Shown: in pieces, positions 43,198 through 50,840 of the stretch | Layout of the letters: every line of letters starts with the position of its first letter | How positions within the stretch are numbered: position 1 is the stretch's first letter | NCBI GenBank assembly: GCA_015207155.1 | Contig: JADEXK010000038.1 | Location: 1 to 59,319, forward strand | Source: Nostocales cyanobacterium LEGE 11386 | Lineage (GTDB): Bacteria; Cyanobacteriota; Cyanobacteriia; Cyanobacteriales; Nostocaceae | Direction: 5' to 3' | DNA: 59,319 nucleotides | The notes under the pieces: model-generated | Databases searched by the model: none | What the model was told of the DNA's origin: nothing | Seen by the model: the letters and a program-made list of their open reading frames with translations, nothing else | Translations under genes and position numbers: made by a program

Positions 43198-43596
43198 ATG
43201 AATCTTAAGCAAATTGCCAAGGATACAGCCAAGACACTGCAAAGCTACCTGACTTATCAGGCGCTGAAGACAGTACTGGTACAGCTAGGCGAAACGAATC
43301 CGCCATTGGAGCTTTGGCTACATAACTTTTCTGCTGGCAAAATCCAGGATGGAGAAGCGTATCTTGAGCAACTGTTTCAAGAAAAGCCAGACTTGGCATT
43401 GCGGATCATGACTGTCAGAGAACACATAGCGGCAGAAGTCGCCGAATTCCTTCCAGAAATGGTTCTTACTGGCATTCAGCAAGCCAATATGAAACAACGT
43501 CGCCAGCATCTAGAACGCATCACGCTAATAGATACATCTCACCCCAGTCCGCAACCAGAACAGCAGACAAGTTCAGATCCCAACAGTGAACAGTGA
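43198..43596 (+). CDS. rbcX: RuBisCO assembly chaperone RbcX
   Basis: A homodimeric helical clamp that binds the C-terminal tail of RbcL and helps assemble the L8 core. Starts at the ATG at 43198 (MNLKQIAKDTAKTLQSYLTY); an upstream in-frame start would add 11 residues of spacer. Family features are QALKTVLVQLGETNPP, LWLHNFSAG, and GEAYLEQLFQEKPDLALRIM, which together form the RbcL-tail groove. 132 aa with a disordered PQPEQQTSSDPNSEQ tail. Position between rbcL and rbcS is the standard arrangement. Confidence 0.97.
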   Translation: MNLKQIAKDTAKTLQSYLTYQALKTVLVQLGETNPPLELWLHNFSAGKIQDGEAYLEQLFQEKPDLALRIMTVREHIAAEVAEFLPEMVLTGIQQANMKQRRQHLERITLIDTSHPSPQPEQQTSSDPNSEQ

Positions 43597-43654
43597 ACAA
43601 TTATTCACTAAATAACTGAAAACTAGTATCAATCCCCACCCATTATCAAAAGCT

Positions 43655-43984
43655 ATGCAAACTTTACCAAAAGAGCGTCGTTACGAAACCCTTTCTTACC
43701 TACCACCTCTTTCTGATGCTCAAATTGCCAAGCAGATTCAGTACATCTTGACTCAAGGTTATATTCCTGCTGTTGAGTTCAATGAAACTTCTGAACCTAC
43801 TGAATTGTTCTGGACAATGTGGAAATTGCCTTTGTTTGGCGCTAAATCCACTCAAGAAGTACTGAACGAAGTACAATCTTGCCGTTCTCAATACAGCAAC
43901 TGCTATATCCGTGTTGTAGGTTTTGACAACATCAAGCAGTGCCAAGTTCTCAGCTTTATTGTTCACAAACCCAGCAGATACTAA
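43655..43984 (+). CDS. rbcS: RuBisCO small subunit
   Basis: Caps the L8 core to give the L8S8 holoenzyme. Sequence MQTLPKERRYETLSYLPPL and WTMWKLPLFGAKSTQEVLNE are the conserved small-subunit blocks, with YIRVVGFDNIKQCQVLSFIV at the C-terminal end. 109 aa, the cyanobacterial length. Follows rbcX by 58 bp in the same operon and is closed by a terminator. Confidence 0.98.
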   Translation: MQTLPKERRYETLSYLPPLSDAQIAKQIQYILTQGYIPAVEFNETSEPTELFWTMWKLPLFGAKSTQEVLNEVQSCRSQYSNCYIRVVGFDNIKQCQVLSFIVHKPSRY

Positions 43985-44033
43985 AAACAAGCTGAATTAA
44001 TTTTGGGGAAGTTTAATTAATTTTTCCCTTGAT

Positions 44034-44066
44034 AGAGAGGTAGAATTATCTGCCTCTCTTATTTTT
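44034..44066 (+). terminator. Terminator of the rbcLXS operon
   Basis: Stem AGAGAGG / CCTCTCT with inner pairing AGA/TCT, followed by TATTTTT, 50 bp after the rbcS stop. Confidence 0.85.
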
Positions 44067-44105
44067 AAGTATTTTTTGTATACAGAAAACTTACTTAGAA
44101 TTTAC

Positions 44106-44912
44106 ATGAGTGAATCTACAATAATTTCTAGCACAGCATCACCTCGGACTCGTCAAAATCTGGCTACAGACTTTTTCAATGCAGGTTTAACTTCAGGTAT
44201 GACTGTGATTGTACACTCTTCTCTCAGTTCACTGGGATGGGTTTGTGGGGGTTCAGTTACAGTAGTTCAAGCACTGATGGATGTGATTACGCCAGTAGGG
44301 ACTCTGGTAATGCCTACCCATTCTGGTGATTTGTCTGACCCTGTTGAGTGGCAAGCACCATCTGTCCCCAAAGACTGGTGGTCAATTATTCGTGAAACCA
44401 TGCCAGCTTTTGACCCAAGAACAACTCCTACAAGAGGTATGGGTAAAATTGTTGAAACTTTCCGAACTTGGCAAAATGTAGTGCGGAGTTCTCATCCAGC
44501 AGTTTCGTTTGCTGCTTGGGGAAAGCACGCCGAAGAAATCACCTCAGATCATACTCTTGATAACTCCCTGGGAGAAAGTTCGCCGTTAGCTCGTCTCTAT
44601 GACTTGAATGGTTGGGTGCTGTTATTGGGAGTTGGGTACGACAATTGCACTAATTTTCATTTAGCTGAGTATCGAGTTGGTCAAGCGCAGCGAGTGAACA
44701 AGGGTGCGCCAATTTTGGAGAGGGGAGAGCGAGTCTGGAAATCGTACACAGACATTGAATTAGACAGTGAAAATTTTGTGGACATGGGTAAAGCTTTTGA
44801 GCAAGCTGGTCATGTCAAAGTCTCGACAGTTGGCTCTGCACAAACAAAGCTATTTTCTATCATAAATGCTGTTGATTTTGCAGTTAGTTGGTTATTAGCT
44901 AATCCCAGGTAA
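44106..44912 (+). CDS. AAC(3)-family (YokD-like) N-acetyltransferase
   Basis: Start taken at the ATG at 44106 (MSESTIIS); a TTG 30 bp upstream is possible. Shows the antibiotic_NAT fold blocks MTVIVHSSLSSLGWVCGG, TLVMPTHSGDLSDP, RGMGKIVETFRTW, RSSHPAVSFAAWGKHAEEI, and LLGVGYDNCTNFHLAEYR. These correspond to the acetyl-CoA and catalytic (His/Glu) residues of aminoglycoside 3-N-acetyltransferases. Chromosomal relatives in non-pathogens often do not confer resistance, so the natural substrate is open. 268 aa. Follows the rbc terminator and stands alone. Confidence 0.87.
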   Translation: MSESTIISSTASPRTRQNLATDFFNAGLTSGMTVIVHSSLSSLGWVCGGSVTVVQALMDVITPVGTLVMPTHSGDLSDPVEWQAPSVPKDWWSIIRETMPAFDPRTTPTRGMGKIVETFRTWQNVVRSSHPAVSFAAWGKHAEEITSDHTLDNSLGESSPLARLYDLNGWVLLLGVGYDNCTNFHLAEYRVGQAQRVNKGAPILERGERVWKSYTDIELDSENFVDMGKAFEQAGHVKVSTVGSAQTKLFSIINAVDFAVSWLLANPR

Positions 44913-44936
44913 ACTTAGTAAAGAAGAGAAGGTTTA

Positions 44937-45059
44937 GTGGCTGAAAAATCTGGACATCAAATCAGAATTTGTTTTCTGGGTGAGTCATTTGTTAATGGTG
45001 CAGGCGACCCTGATTGTCTTGGTTGGACAGGAAGAATATGTGTAAATGCTAATAAAAAA
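44937..45059 (+). pseudogene. Truncated copy of an SGNH hydrolase gene
   Basis: About 95 bp (44964-45058) differs by one base from the start of the intact gene at 46265 (RICFLGESFVNGAGDPDCLG then WTGRICVNANKK). After NANKK the copy changes to unrelated sequence and stops at 45110. It begins with a possible GTG but lacks the GVND and D-x-H blocks, so it cannot be an active hydrolase. Confidence 0.85.
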
Positions 45060-45207
45060 TTGGGGTGTTCAAGAAAAAACAGAAATCGCCGAACTAAAAG
45101 GACATACTAAAGCAGTAACATCAGTATCCTTTAGCCCGGATATTCGAACTTTGGTAAGTGGAAGCAAGGATAAAACAATTAGATTATGGAAACGTTCGTC
45201 AGTTTAG
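45058..45207 (+). pseudogene. Last WD40 repeat of a lost propeller protein
   Basis: In another frame than the truncated SGNH copy: EIAELKGHTKAVTSVSFSPD, followed by RTLVSGSKDKTIRLWKRSSV and a stop. This is a complete WD40 blade with the GH and (here KDKTIRLW) WD positions. No start codon or earlier blade survives. Confidence 0.75.
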
Positions 45208-45237
45208 AATAAAGGTGTAGTTACCCATGCTTATAAA

Positions 45238-46035
45238 ATGCCTTCCCCGTTCCCCGGTATGGACCCATATCTTGAAGGCTACCTGTGGAGTGACGTACAC
45301 AACGCCCTTGCCAGCAAAATTCGTACCTTCCTCGTCCCACAGCTGCGTCCCAAATATGCCGCACGGCTGGAAGTATATGTTGTGGAAGATATTTCCCCTG
45401 CAAGTGAAATTGGCATTTTGTACCCAGATGTCGAGGTATTGCAGATAAGACAACGCCGCGACATAACTCCGACTACCCCCACATCGAATATTGCCACAAC
45501 CCCCGCACCACTAACGCTTCCAGTTATTCAACCTGTTGAAGTCCGTATTCCCACAGTCGAAATTCGGGATACTGCTAATAACGTACTAGTAAGCTGTATC
45601 GAAATCCTTTCCCCCGTAAATAAACGCGAACCAGGTATTACAGACTACCGTAAGAAACGCCAGCGTTTATATAATGCCAACGTCCATCTAATTGAAATTG
45701 ACTTGCTGCGCCGGGGAAATCGACCATTTAACCACCCCCGCCTTCCAGATGTTCCCTACTTGATCACCTTAACGCGGGCTGGGTCTGGAGTAATTGATGT
45801 TTGGCCTGTGACGTTGCAAGATAATCTCCCGACGATACCCGTTCCCCTCCGCGAAGGCGACCCCGATGCTGTGCTGGAGTTGCAAGCCGTGCTAAATGCT
45901 ATCTATGACGAAGCTGGGTATGATTTATCGATAGACTACACCCAACCTCCACCCCCACCAGCATTGAGTGATGCGGATACTGAGTGGATGGTGCGATTAG
46001 TTCGCTCATTCACAAGTAGAAATACTCAGGGATGA
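45238..46035 (+). CDS. DUF4058 family protein
   Basis: Begins with the family hallmark MPSPFPGMDPYLE. It contains ILYPDVEVLQIRQRR, then VSCIEILSPVNKREPGITDY, a segment of E-I-x-SPxNK type reminiscent of PD-(D/E)XK folds, and VHLIEIDLLRRGNR. 265 aa, soluble. Function unknown; the family is frequent in cyanobacteria and often multi-copy. It sits between the truncated and intact SGNH copies, and the direct repeats on both sides could recombine it out. Confidence 0.87.
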   Translation: MPSPFPGMDPYLEGYLWSDVHNALASKIRTFLVPQLRPKYAARLEVYVVEDISPASEIGILYPDVEVLQIRQRRDITPTTPTSNIATTPAPLTLPVIQPVEVRIPTVEIRDTANNVLVSCIEILSPVNKREPGITDYRKKRQRLYNANVHLIEIDLLRRGNRPFNHPRLPDVPYLITLTRAGSGVIDVWPVTLQDNLPTIPVPLREGDPDAVLELQAVLNAIYDEAGYDLSIDYTQPPPPPALSDADTEWMVRLVRSFTSRNTQG

Positions 46036-46264
46036 GTGACAGGTAAATGAACCGGAAAACCGGAACAAAGCCTGATAACTGATTGACCATGAGGGGGACT
46101 AACTTGAAAAACCTAGAGTACAAGAAAAGAAGTCTCTCCACGTAGGTGCAACGGTGACAGCATCACCTAAATCTACCAAGACAGCATAAAATAGCCAAGT
46201 TCCCCAAATCTGCAATTGAATACCTCCAGGCGCAGAGAGTAAGAGTTTGAGAGTAGGAATTAGC
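46036..46264. other. Spacer before the SGNH hydrolase gene
   Basis: No gene seen. It carries AAGTCTCTCCACGTAGGTGC and other sequence without clear family; no terminator recognisable. Confidence 0.3.
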
Positions 46265-46861
46265 ATGAGAATTTGTTTTCTGGGCGAGTCATTTGTTAAT
46301 GGTGCAGGCGACCCTGATTGTCTTGGTTGGACAGGAAGAATATGTGTAAATGCTAATAAAAAAGGTCATGATATTACCTACTATAATTTAGGGGTACGGC
46401 GAGAAACAAGTACTGAACTGAGAAATCGTTGGTTCAAGGAAGTTTCTTATCGGTTACCCAAAGAATATGATGGTAGAGTTGTATTTTCCTTTGGTGTTAA
46501 CGATACAACCATAGAAAATGGTAAAACCCGTGTTTCCCTGACAGAATCAATTGACAATATTCGCAGTATTTTAAGTGATGTGAAACAGTTATATCCAGTG
46601 TTGATGGTTAGTCCACCACCATGTTTTGATAATGAACAAGATGGGAGAAATCAAAGAATCGTTAAATTATCTGAAAGATTTGCTTTAGTTTGTCGTGAAC
46701 TAAATGTGCCTTATTTAGATGTATTTCCCATATTAGCAAAATCAAACATCTGGATAGATGAAGCCAAAAATTATGATGGCGCTCATCCTAGAGCCGCAGG
46801 TTACGCAGAGTTTGCCCAAATAGTAGATAATTGGGATGCTTGGTTAAATTGGTTTAGATAA
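46265..46861 (+). CDS. SGNH/GDSL family hydrolase
   Basis: Block I FLGESFVNGAG has the nucleophile Ser at about residue 8, the oxyanion Gly in LGVRRE, the Asn in SFGVNDT (block III) and the catalytic pair in NYDGAHPRAAGY (block V, Asp and His). 198 aa, without signal peptide, so it should act inside the cell on an ester or acylated substrate such as a lysolipid or acyl-thioester; the exact one is unknown. I use the ATG at 46265, behind GAGAGTAGG. The 5' 95 bp is duplicated at 44.96 kb. Confidence 0.87.
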   Translation: MRICFLGESFVNGAGDPDCLGWTGRICVNANKKGHDITYYNLGVRRETSTELRNRWFKEVSYRLPKEYDGRVVFSFGVNDTTIENGKTRVSLTESIDNIRSILSDVKQLYPVLMVSPPPCFDNEQDGRNQRIVKLSERFALVCRELNVPYLDVFPILAKSNIWIDEAKNYDGAHPRAAGYAEFAQIVDNWDAWLNWFR

Positions 46862-46920
46862 GAATTGCCTCTACTTAATGCAGCAATATACCTTTGAGGA
46901 ACCTGTCAATATCGAACTTA

Positions 46921-47385
46921 CCCCTCTTCTGTCACTTTCCGGGATAAACAAGTAGTAAAGAAGTGAAATCATCCAGAAACATAACAGGGTTTAAATTGAT
47001 TCATGGCAGCAATTAAATGATTGAATCCCAGTAATAACTGTGAATTAGGGAAAATATCTAGCTAGGGATAAATCAACCAAAATAGTAATAGTGGTTGATT
47101 GGGCTGAGTTTATACTTACAGCTTTCGCTATCTCTGGTAATGATTTTATTTTGATTGGTGACATTATCCCCAGATGTAAATATTTGAAGCACTCATAATT
47201 TCTTACTTCCTTAAACAGGTCTTTATACTCTGCACAATATTCATCTATGAGCGCAACTGTTGGGTGAGCATCTCTTGGCAAATGCTTGAGGATTTGTAAT
47301 TCTACATCCATTGCCCTACTTACCTTTCAGGGTTTTCTTTGTTCATTCTTTTATTTAGAATACCCTGAGAGTGACAGAAGAGGGG
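46921..47385 (-). mobile_element. 465-bp deletion derivative of an IS701-like element
   Basis: Terminal inverted repeats CCCCTCTTCTGTCACT (46921-46936) and AGTGACAGAAGAGGGG (47370-47385) match perfectly for 16 bp and extend imperfectly to about 24. They bracket only the 5' part of a transposase gene. Target duplication is not clear (TA on both sides at best). It cannot move on its own. Confidence 0.8.
47045..47311 (-). pseudogene. Truncated IS701-type transposase
   Basis: Reads MDVELQILKHLPRDAHPTVA, LIDEYCAEYKDLFKEVRNYE, and MSPIKIKSLPEIAKAV, the conserved N-terminus of IS701-group DDE transposases. Similarity ends after NSAQS (about residue 71, position 47099); the last 17 residues and stop come from the deletion junction. 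All catalytic residues are gone. Confidence 0.82.
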
Positions 47386-47423
47386 TAATAACCTGATCAT
47401 AAATTTCAACTCTGTTTCCTGCT

Positions 47424-47472
47424 ATAGCAATCCGGGGATCTTTTTTGTTCGTAACTCACTTAGGATTGCTAT
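47424..47472. repeat. 49-bp palindromic repeat in front of the hydrolase gene
   Basis: Arms ATAGCAATCC / GGATTGCTAT enclose TTTTTTGTTCGTAACTCA, a unit also seen at 29957-30001. It may lie in the hydrolase leader. Confidence 0.75.
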
Positions 47473-47493
47473 GGAGAGATGTAGTTATTTATT

Positions 47494-48294
47494 ATGCCGA
47501 AAGTTCAGGTTAACGGAATTGATTTGTTCTACGACATCAAAGGAATGGGTGAGCCTTTGCTATTAATTGCTGGGTTCTTGTGCGATCATTCTTATTGGTC
47601 GTTAATCATGCCTGCACTCGTTTCCCAATATCAAGTTATTCGTGTAGATAATCGAGGGATGGGCCGAAGTTCTGCACCTGATAGTCCTTATAGTATTCAG
47701 CAGATGGCAAATGATGTAGCAGCATTGCTAGATGACATTGGTATCGATAAAGTACATGTAGCAGGTCATTCAATGGGTGGTCAGATTGCCCAAGAACTGG
47801 TATTAGCAAAACCCGAAAAAGTCAAAAGTCTGATTTTACTTTCCTCTCTAGCCAAGGGCGATGGACTATTCAATAGTGTCATCGAGACATGGGGTGACTT
47901 ACCCCGAAATATAGACCTGAAGCTTTATGAAAAAGTCGTACTACCTTGGATCTTTACCAATGAATTCTATTCTATTCCAGGAATGATAGAACAACTCATT
48001 GAATGGGCAATCAATTATCCCTTTCCACCAGCAACTCATACACTTTACCATCAAAGTCGAGCGCTCCTGGGCAGTGACACAAAAGACCGCCTGCAAAATA
48101 TTCATTGTCCCACCCTGGTTTTAGTTGGTAAACAAGATATTCTCACCCCAGTCAAGTTTTCTGAGCAACTTGCTCAAGGTATTCCCCAGGCTGAACTTGT
48201 AGTTATTGACCGTGGCGGTCATGGTTTCTTGATAGAGTCATCGGATACTGTAGTTTCTGTTATGCTCAACTTTCTCAATAAATACAATGCTTAA
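47494..48294 (+). CDS. Alpha/beta hydrolase
   Basis: Canonical fold: oxyanion region LLLIAGFLCDHSYW, nucleophile elbow GHSMGG with Ser93, acid in LVGKQDILTP, and His in DRGGHGFLIES. 266 aa, single domain with a cap of helices (about residues 125-190). The starting MPKVQVNGIDLFYDIKGMGE is typical of the haloperoxidase/esterase-like group; the substrate cannot be told. Its stop codon overlaps by 8 bp the start of the JAMM gene, so the two are translated from one message. Confidence 0.92.
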   Translation: MPKVQVNGIDLFYDIKGMGEPLLLIAGFLCDHSYWSLIMPALVSQYQVIRVDNRGMGRSSAPDSPYSIQQMANDVAALLDDIGIDKVHVAGHSMGGQIAQELVLAKPEKVKSLILLSSLAKGDGLFNSVIETWGDLPRNIDLKLYEKVVLPWIFTNEFYSIPGMIEQLIEWAINYPFPPATHTLYHQSRALLGSDTKDRLQNIHCPTLVLVGKQDILTPVKFSEQLAQGIPQAELVVIDRGGHGFLIESSDTVVSVMLNFLNKYNA

Positions 48295-48742
48295 AATCCT
48301 TCCAGAACATTTACAAATTATCTGCACTCATGCTGAAAGTATCTACCCAGATGAATGCTGTGGTCTAATTCTTGGTTATCTAGCTAGTGATAGCAAAACT
48401 GCGGTAGAAGTCATGCCTACAGAAAATGTTTGGCATACGCAGGCAGATGATTTCCCCAGTGATAATACAGAACATAGTACAAAGCGGCGATATGCGATCG
48501 CACCCCAATTCATGTTACAAGCACAAAAAAAAGCACGGGATTGCTCACTGAGTATTATCGGTATTTATCATTCTCACCCGGATCATCCTGCTACACCCTC
48601 AGAATGCGATCGCCTATATGCTTGGCCAGAATACTCGTATATAATAGTTTCCGTTCAAAATGGTAAAGCTGGTAAATTCCAAAGCTGGAGTCTTGATGAT
48701 TATCACCAGTTTCAACCAGAGTCAATTGAAAACATAATTTAA
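48287..48742 (+). CDS. JAMM/M67-family metallopeptidase (Mec+-like)
   Basis: Zinc metalloprotease of the JAB1/MPN type. JAMM residues are complete: Glu23 in PDECCGL, then His95 and His97 in YHSHPDHPATPSECDR, with Ser105 and Asp108, giving HxH-x10-D. 151 aa, the size of bacterial Mec+/CysO-processing enzymes. In Mycobacterium such a peptidase cleaves cysteine from the CysO sulfur carrier; in cyanobacteria the partner is not settled. It overlaps the upstream hydrolase gene and is 70 bp before a MoeZ-like E1, a linked sulfur-carrier gene. Confidence 0.92.
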   Translation: MLKILPEHLQIICTHAESIYPDECCGLILGYLASDSKTAVEVMPTENVWHTQADDFPSDNTEHSTKRRYAIAPQFMLQAQKKARDCSLSIIGIYHSHPDHPATPSECDRLYAWPEYSYIIVSVQNGKAGKFQSWSLDDYHQFQPESIENII

Positions 48743-48812
48743 CGACTTCAGTCAAATACAAATATCGTTTTTCGTTAAAATCAATATTCCTCGCTGACCC
48801 ATCATAACTGCT

Positions 48813-49985
48813 ATGCTTAATCCCAATCTGGATGAAATCCAGTTGACCAAAGACGATTATGAACGTTACTCCCGCCATCTGATTTTGCCAGAAGTTGGAC
48901 TGGAGGGACAGAAGCGCTTGAAAGCTGCCAGTGTGTTGTGTATTGGTACTGGTGGACTAGGTTCGCCATTACTGTTATACCTAGCCGCAGCCGGTATTGG
49001 ACGCATTGGTATTGTTGATTTCGATGTCGTTGATAGTTCCAACCTGCAACGCCAGGTCATTCACGGTACATCCTGGGTGGGTAAACCTAAAATTGCATCA
49101 GCAAAACATCACATTCACGAAATTAATCCTCATTGTCAGGTTGATTTGTATGAAACTCGTCTGAGTTCGGAAAATGCCCTGGATATAATCAAACCTTACG
49201 ATATTGTCGTGGATGGTACAGATAACTTCCCTACCCGATATCTCGTCAATGACGCTTGTGTATTATTGAATAAACCTAACGTCTACGGTTCCATTTTCCG
49301 TTTTGAAGGGCAAGCCACTGTTTTTAACTACGAAGGTGGGCCGAACTATCGTGACTTATACCCAGAACCACCACCACCAGGAATGGTTCCCTCTTGTGCA
49401 GAAGGTGGGGTACTGGGTGTATTGTGCGGCATTATTGGTACAATCCAAGCTACAGAAACAGTCAAAATCATCATAGGACAGGGTAACACCCTCAGTGGGC
49501 GTTTAATGCTGTACAACGCCCTAGAAATGAAATTCCGAGAGTTGAAACTGCGTCCTAACCCCATTCGCCCAGTAATTGAAAAACTGATAGACTACGAACA
49601 ATTCTGTGGAATTCCACAAGCTAAGGCAGAGGAGGCGAAACAGCAGATGGAAATGTCAGAAATGACCGTTAAGGAATTAAAGGAATTACTAGATAGCGGT
49701 GCAAAAGATTTTGTGCTGTTGGATGTCCGTAATCCTCATGAATACGAAATCGCCAAAATTCCCGGTTCCGTATTGATCCCCTTACCGGAGATTGAAAATG
49801 GCGACGGCGTAACCAAAGTCAAAGAAATACTCAATGGTCACCGTTTAATTGCTCATTGTAAGTTGGGCGGTCGTTCTGCCAAGGCCCTAGGCATCCTCAA
49901 GGAAGCAGGAATTGAAGGGACAAACGTCAAAGGCGGAATTAACGCTTGGAGTAAGGAAATCGATCCTTCAGTTCCAGAATATTAA
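48813..49985 (+). CDS. moeZ: MoeZ/MoeB-type E1-like adenylyltransferase with rhodanese domain
   Basis: Activates the C-terminal glycine of ThiS/MoaD-like sulfur carriers by adenylation and then loads sulfur through its rhodanese domain. The nucleotide loop GTGGLG is at residues 45-50, Cys195 lies in VPSCAEGG, and the rhodanese loop HCKLGGRS carries Cys349. The zinc-binding CxxC of typical MoeB/MOCS3 is absent (RPNP at about 247-250 where CPVCG is usual), as in Mycobacterium MoeZ. 390 aa. Context with the JAMM gene suggests sulfur-carrier chemistry; no carrier gene lies next to it. Confidence 0.93.
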   Translation: MLNPNLDEIQLTKDDYERYSRHLILPEVGLEGQKRLKAASVLCIGTGGLGSPLLLYLAAAGIGRIGIVDFDVVDSSNLQRQVIHGTSWVGKPKIASAKHHIHEINPHCQVDLYETRLSSENALDIIKPYDIVVDGTDNFPTRYLVNDACVLLNKPNVYGSIFRFEGQATVFNYEGGPNYRDLYPEPPPPGMVPSCAEGGVLGVLCGIIGTIQATETVKIIIGQGNTLSGRLMLYNALEMKFRELKLRPNPIRPVIEKLIDYEQFCGIPQAKAEEAKQQMEMSEMTVKELKELLDSGAKDFVLLDVRNPHEYEIAKIPGSVLIPLPEIENGDGVTKVKEILNGHRLIAHCKLGGRSAKALGILKEAGIEGTNVKGGINAWSKEIDPSVPEY

Positions 49986-50217
49986 AATCCCTTAGGGACG
50001 CAGAATAACGCAGAGATTCCACATTTATTCTCTGTGCCTTTGCGTCCACCAAAACTTTTTGCTGGTTAGATATTCAACTAAACGATCCATTCAGGCATTT
50101 CATCTCAATGCCATGCCATCAGCAATCGTGACTTTTAGCTTGATGAAATTTGGTTGAGTATTCTGACGCGCAAACTTTTGCTTTGAATAATGTACTTGTT
50201 AGATACAAATCACTGTA
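49986..50217. other. Spacer after moeZ
   Basis: Starts with a hairpin-like repeat (49993-50042, GGACGCAGAATAACGCAGAG facing CTCTGTGCCTTTGCGTCC) that may terminate the operon. The remainder contains no recognised feature. Confidence 0.5.
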
Positions 50218-50404
50218 GCCAATGAATCAGGTGATTTATATCAAGATTTATTTAAAACGGCTCCGGTTCCAACTTCCTGGAAAGATGTACCAATTCATAT
50301 CATCAGACCAGATGTAGATTTAAAGGAACTTGGTGTAGACTTTACGCACAGCGTATCAGCATGGTGAAAATCAGGGAAAAGAATTTATCAGAACTTTCTT
50401 CTAG
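50218..50404 (+). pseudogene. Fragment of a patatin-like protein
   Basis: Two adjacent frames give ANESGDLYQDLFKTAPVPTS then WKDVPIHIIRPDVDLKELGV, and after a frameshift near 50348 AYQHGENQGKEFIRTFF and a stop. This pattern looks like the end of cyanobacterial patatin-like phospholipases (IIRPDVDL...GVDFT...AY.HG). The rest of the gene is missing. Identification is from recollection. Confidence 0.45.
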
Positions 50405-50438
50405 TTTATGAGCAGCGCCACCGAATTTTTCAGCTCGT

Positions 50439-50573
50439 ATGCAAGCAAGAATCGTTGCTCCAAAAGTAATTACTGCTACTGCTCATAAACTGATACGCAT
50501 TGTTTATCGCCTATGGACATCTGGTGATTTGGTATTGATGCCTACGAATAACAGTATCAAAGACGAATTCTAA
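50439..50573 (+). pseudogene. Fragment of an IS110-type transposase
   Basis: Reads RIVAPKVITATAHKLIRIVY then RLWTSGD, which resembles the C-terminal APKAITATAHKLARI(V/I)Y block of IS110-family transposases. Nothing of the catalytic part remains. Confidence 0.55.
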
Positions 50574-50840
50574 AAATGGATTAACAACTAAGTTAGCAAT
50601 GGGTGTAGTTTCTGGAGTACTTGACAAGCATAGAGTAAATGTTCTTAACCTGCCTGATCCGCGATCTAAGAATTGCTCTGGAGTTGAGTAGCCAGTAGAA
50701 GAAATCAGCAGCCGCAACAGAATTGAATAATGAGTCAGCATTTTTAGTACGAGTGGGCAAAAAATTCACTTAAATTCCCAGCCTACATGACGACTCAAAA
50801 ACTCAGTTCAGCCTTACGGATGAATATTTGTGCCAAAATA
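50574..50840. other. Degenerate spacer
   Basis: Contains a short frame with VNVLNLPDPRSKNCSGVE (50629-50691) of unknown origin and no intact gene. This stretch with the two fossils above looks like a graveyard of inserted sequence. Confidence 0.4.

Noticed and set aside
44106..44912. Acquired antibiotic-resistance gene
   Set aside because: The product belongs to the AAC(3) fold family, but there is no integron, transposon or plasmid context and chromosomal relatives usually have other substrates.
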